DNA of 8,118 bases, taken from positions 1-8,118 of the forward strand of contig JAJYGK010000189.1 of assembly GCA_021790715.1 (NCBI GenBank), given 5' to 3'. Each line of letters starts with the position of its first letter. The first letter of the stretch is position 1. The notes under the pieces were generated by a model. It had not been told where the DNA came from, did no database searches, and was given only the letters and a program-made list of their open reading frames with translations. The position numbers and the translations under genes were made by a program. Below are positions 5,656 through 8,118 of the stretch, in pieces. This DNA comes from Chloroflexota bacterium (GTDB taxonomy: Bacteria; Chloroflexota; Limnocylindria; Limnocylindrales; CSP1-4).

Positions 5656-6945
5656 TCAGCCGCTGGTGCCGGGCCCTCCCGCAGGCGTGGCCGGACCGGC
5701 CGGCGCCGCGGGCTCCTCGAACAGCGCCTCCACGAACGCCGCCGGATCGAAGTCGACGAGGTCCGTGACTCGCTCTCCCACCCCGGCGAACACGACGGGA
5801 ATGCCGAGCGCCTGCTCGATCGCGAAGACGATGCCGCCCTTCGCCGTCGAGTCGAGCTTGGTGAGCACGATCCCCGTGAGCGGCGCCGCGTCGTGGAACG
5901 CCTTCGCCTGGGCGAGCCCGTTCTGGCCGGTCGTCGCGTCGAGGACGAAGAGCACCTCGGGTGCGACGCCGGGCAGCCGCTTGTCGATCGTGCGGCGGAT
6001 CTTGGCGAGCTCCTCCATCAGGTTGTGACGGGTGTGCAGGCGTCCCGCCGTGTCGACGATGACGACGTCCGCGCCACGCGCGTGGGCGGCGTCCAGCGCA
6101 TCGAAGACCACTGCCGAGGGATCCGCGCCGGCCTTGTGCGCGACGACGGGCAGCCGCAGGCGGGCCGCCCAGGCCTCGAGCTGCTCGATCGCCGCTGCGC
6201 GGAACGTGTCGGCCGCGGCCAGGATCACCGAGTCGCCCTCGGCGGCCAGCCGCGCGGCGATCTTGGCGATCGACGTCGTCTTGCCGGTGCCGTTGACGCC
6301 GACGACCAGGACGACCGCCGGAGCGGCCGGGTCGGGTCGGGACGGACGCCAGGCACCGGCCGGCGCCGCCGGCAGGAGCCGGGCCAGCTCGGCGCGGACG
6401 GATTCCTCCGGCCCGCCGGGGCCTCGTCGCGAACGCGCGCGGGCAACGACCTCCATGGAGAGGCGCGCTCCGACGTCGCCGGCGATCAGCGTCTCCTCGA
6501 CCTGCTCCCACGTCTCCTCGTCCGCCTCGCCGCCCCGCAGGATGCCACGGAGGCGCGCCATGAACCCGCGCCGGCTCGCCGCGACACCGTCCGCGATCGT
6601 CGCCCCCTGCTCGACGGAGCCGTCCGGCCCGGTCGCCGGCACGTCGGCGGACGGCGACGGGGCCGTGTCGTCGCGCGCCGGCTCGCCGGGGAGGGGCTCG
6701 CGCTTGCCCGGCTCGCCGGGCAAGCGCTCCCCGTCGCGAAGCGGCTCCTCGCCGGCCCCGTCGGGCTCCGCGACGCCCCCGGCGGTCCGGGTTTCGTCGT
6801 GGATCCCGTCCTCTCCGGGCGCCCCGGCGTCGTCGGGGGTCCCGGTCTCGGCGGAGGTTCCGGCCTCGTCGGGCGCCGGCTCCGGCACCGCGTCGGGATG
6901 CTCGTCCTCGGGGCGCGGCTGGCCGCGGTTTCGTCTCCAGAACAT
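5656..6945 (-). CDS. ftsY: SRP receptor GTPase FtsY
   Basis: FtsY is the membrane-associated receptor that forms the twin-GTPase complex with Ffh and hands ribosomes to SecYEG. It has 429 residues from ATG 6945. MFWRRNRG is a basic, possibly membrane-touching start. Residues 9-120 are an acidic, Pro/Gly-rich disordered A region. The N domain is about 121-195 (RGFMARLRGILRGG, then ETLIAGDVGARLS). The G domain has G1 GVNGTGKTT (216-224), G2 DTFRAAA (246-252), G3 DTAGR (298-302), G4 TKLD (362-365) and G5 GVGE (388-391). A 20-residue Ala/Pro/Gly tail follows the usual end. GAGGA lies 11 bases before the ATG. An alternative GTG at 6990 would overlap the smc stop as GTGA and add 15 residues; I prefer the ATG. 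The open frame up to 7134 lies inside smc and is not used. Confidence 0.98.
   Translation of the reverse strand: MFWRRNRGQPRPEDEHPDAVPEPAPDEAGTSAETGTPDDAGAPGEDGIHDETRTAGGVAEPDGAGEEPLRDGERLPGEPGKREPLPGEPARDDTAPSPSADVPATGPDGSVEQGATIADGVAASRRGFMARLRGILRGGEADEETWEQVEETLIAGDVGARLSMEVVARARSRRGPGGPEESVRAELARLLPAAPAGAWRPSRPDPAAPAVVLVVGVNGTGKTTSIAKIAARLAAEGDSVILAAADTFRAAAIEQLEAWAARLRLPVVAHKAGADPSAVVFDALDAAHARGADVVIVDTAGRLHTRHNLMEELAKIRRTIDKRLPGVAPEVLFVLDATTGQNGLAQAKAFHDAAPLTGIVLTKLDSTAKGGIVFAIEQALGIPVVFAGVGERVTDLVDFDPAAFVEALFEEPAAPAGPATPAGGPGTSG
6700..6727 (-). repeat. Perfect 12-bp inverted repeat inside the ftsY linker
   Basis: GCGCTTGCCCGG (6700-6711) and CCGGGCAAGCGC (6716-6727) are exact reverse complements around a 4-base loop. 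Beyond a small asymmetric internal loop, GGGG (6693-6696) can pair with CCCC (6729-6732), which extends the stem. It codes for part of a repeated Leu-Pro-Gly-Glu-Pro motif (residues about 75-79 and 85-89) in the disordered A region of FtsY, so codon choice there is relatively free. Confidence 0.85.
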
Positions 6946-6986
6946 GTCGCGACGGATCCTCGGGGAAGGCTGGGATGCGAACCGGC

Positions 6987-8118
6987 TCACACCGCGCCGG
7001 CCGCCTCGACCATCGTCCGCGCCTCCTCGAGGCGGAGCGAGATCACCCGGCTCACCGCGTCGTCGCCGATGGTGACGCCGTACAGGGCGTCTGCCGCCTC
7101 GATCGTACCGCGGTTGTGGGTGATCACGATGCACTGGGTCCGGGCGGCGAGCTCCCGGAGCGCATCGGTGAACCGGCCGACGTTCGCCTCGTCGAGGGCG
7201 GCATCGACCTCGTCGAGGACGCAGAACGGCACCGGCCGCACCTCGAGCATCGCGAAGAGGAGCGCGACCGCGGTGAGGGCGCGCTCGCCGCCCGACAGCA
7301 TCGCCAGCGGCTGCCGTTTCTTGCCCGGCGGCTGGGCGGTGATCTCGACGCCCGTCTGCTCCAGGTCCTCGGGGTCCGTCAGGCTGAGGCGCGCCACACC
7401 GCCGCCGAACAGCTGCGTGAACCGCCGCGAGAACGCGTCCTCGAGCGCGGCGAACGTGGCGCGGAACTGCTCGGCGATGAGGCGGTCGAGCTCGGCGATC
7501 AGCTCGCGGGTGGCGCGGATGGCCCGCTCCAGGTCCTCGCGCTGCGCCTCGAGGCCGTCGAGCCGCGCGCGCACTTCCTCGTACTCCTCCGCCGCGAGCG
7601 GGTTGCCTCCGCCGAGCTCGTGGACGTGCCGCCTGAGCGTCGCGAGGCGCGCCGCCGACGGCACGTCCGCCGGGGGCGGCTCACGCTCCCAGGTTGGCGC
7701 GGCGGCGTCGAGTGCGGATTCCAGCGCCCGCGTCGGGTCGTCCCGATCGGCGTCGACCAGGCTCTCCACGTCGATCGCCTCGGCCGCCTTCACGCCGGCT
7801 TCGCCCGCGCTGCCGACGACGCCCACGCCGGTCGTCTCGGCGGCCCGCCCGTCGGGCCTCGACAGCGCCGCCAGGCCCACGGGCCCGAGCGAGGCGAGCT
7901 CCACGAGGATCTGCTCGCGCATCGCCTCGCGGGCGAGACGTGCCTCCAGCTCCGCCACCTCGGCGGCGCGGACGGCCTCGTCGAGCTCCCGCAGCCGTGA
8001 CCGGTGCGCGGCGGCGAGCCGCTCGGTCCGGGCGAGTTCCTCGCGTTCGCCGCCGCCCGCGACCAGGACCCGGTCGAGCGCCGCGCGCGCGGCACGCTCG
8101 CGTTCGAGCAGGGCGGCG
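6987..8118 (-). CDS. smc: Chromosome partition protein SMC, C-terminal part (5' end beyond window)
   Basis: SMC is the ATPase of the condensin-like SMC-ScpAB complex that compacts and helps segregate chromosomes. About 377 C-terminal codons are present. The frame stays open to the right edge; the head's Walker A half, the hinge and most of the coiled coil lie outside. From the edge inward there are charged heptad-like coiled-coil residues (8118 to about 7890), then an Ala/Gly-rich stretch (about 7860-7690), then coil resuming at LRRHVHELGGGNPLAAEEYEEV (written here as family landmark, about 7635-7570). The C-terminal head follows: LFGGGVARLSL, signature LSGGE (7298-7284), Walker B and D-loop FCVLDEVDAALDE (7226-7188) and the His switch ITHN (about 7124-7113). 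The TGA is at 6989-6987, and ftsY follows after 41 bp. Identity is secure. Confidence 0.97.
   Translation of the reverse strand, partial: AALLERERAARAALDRVLVAGGGEREELARTERLAAAHRSRLRELDEAVRAAEVAELEARLAREAMREQILVELASLGPVGLAALSRPDGRAAETTGVGVVGSAGEAGVKAAEAIDVESLVDADRDDPTRALESALDAAAPTWEREPPPADVPSAARLATLRRHVHELGGGNPLAAEEYEEVRARLDGLEAQREDLERAIRATRELIAELDRLIAEQFRATFAALEDAFSRRFTQLFGGGVARLSLTDPEDLEQTGVEITAQPPGKKRQPLAMLSGGERALTAVALLFAMLEVRPVPFCVLDEVDAALDEANVGRFTDALRELAARTQCIVITHNRGTIEAADALYGVTIGDDAVSRVISLRLEEARTMVEAAGAV

Noticed and set aside
6946..7134. N-terminal extension of ftsY to an upstream start at 7134
   Set aside because: These codons overlap the conserved SMC C terminus by 148 bp and look like its shadow. 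The ATG at 6945 with GAGGA upstream gives a normal FtsY.
6975..8000. Plus-strand 341-codon frame opposite smc
   Set aside because: It is a shadow of the SMC head and coil codons; the minus strand shows LSGGE, Walker B and the His switch.
1..8118. Horizontal transfer or mobile element
   Set aside because: No transposase, integrase, terminal inverted repeats or compositional break was seen. The gene order is the conserved housekeeping one.

Overview
The window is very GC-rich and almost fully coding. All eight supported genes lie on the minus strand, reading from the right edge to the left. They form the conserved SRP / 30S-maturation cluster: smc (3' part only), ftsY, ffh, a membrane-anchored DUF3352-type gene, rpsP, khpA (KH domain), rimM and trmD. 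The order rpsP-khpA-rimM-trmD, preceded by smc-ftsY-ffh, is typical of Gram-positive-type bacteria. The extreme GC content, frequent GTG/TTG starts and Ala/Arg/Pro-rich tails suggest a deep-branching Actinomycetota member (Thermoleophilia/Gaiellales-like is my best guess). Chloroflexota is an alternative; nothing in the window fixes the taxonomy.

Layout by plus-strand coordinates: 1-96 lies downstream of trmD and holds a perfect 18-bp tandem repeat cut by the window edge. trmD is at 97-915, rimM at 929-1723 with a repeat-bearing C-terminal extension, khpA at 1695-1928 and rpsP at 1949-2203 (TTG start with a perfect Shine-Dalgarno). A 73-bp spacer at 2204-2276 contains a hairpin. The DUF3352-like gene is at 2277-4151 and overlaps the ffh stop as ATGA; ffh is at 4148-5473. 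A 182-bp gap at 5474-5655 holds a candidate promoter. ftsY is at 5656-6945 and smc runs from 6987 to the edge.

Functionally, Ffh and FtsY are the protein halves of co-translational membrane targeting. RpsP, RimM and probably KhpA serve 30S assembly and RNA handling. TrmD makes m1G37 in tRNA, and SMC condenses chromosomes. The unusual member is the DUF3352-like protein. It has one transmembrane segment and a large outside domain that appears to be an internal duplication, and it is translationally coupled to ffh. No mobile element, CRISPR array, tRNA or rRNA was seen. The rest of the content is ordinary housekeeping, and I do not see a clear new system. The DUF3352/ffh coupling, the FtsY-linker hairpin, the RimM tail repeats and the 18-bp repeat are the points most worth following.
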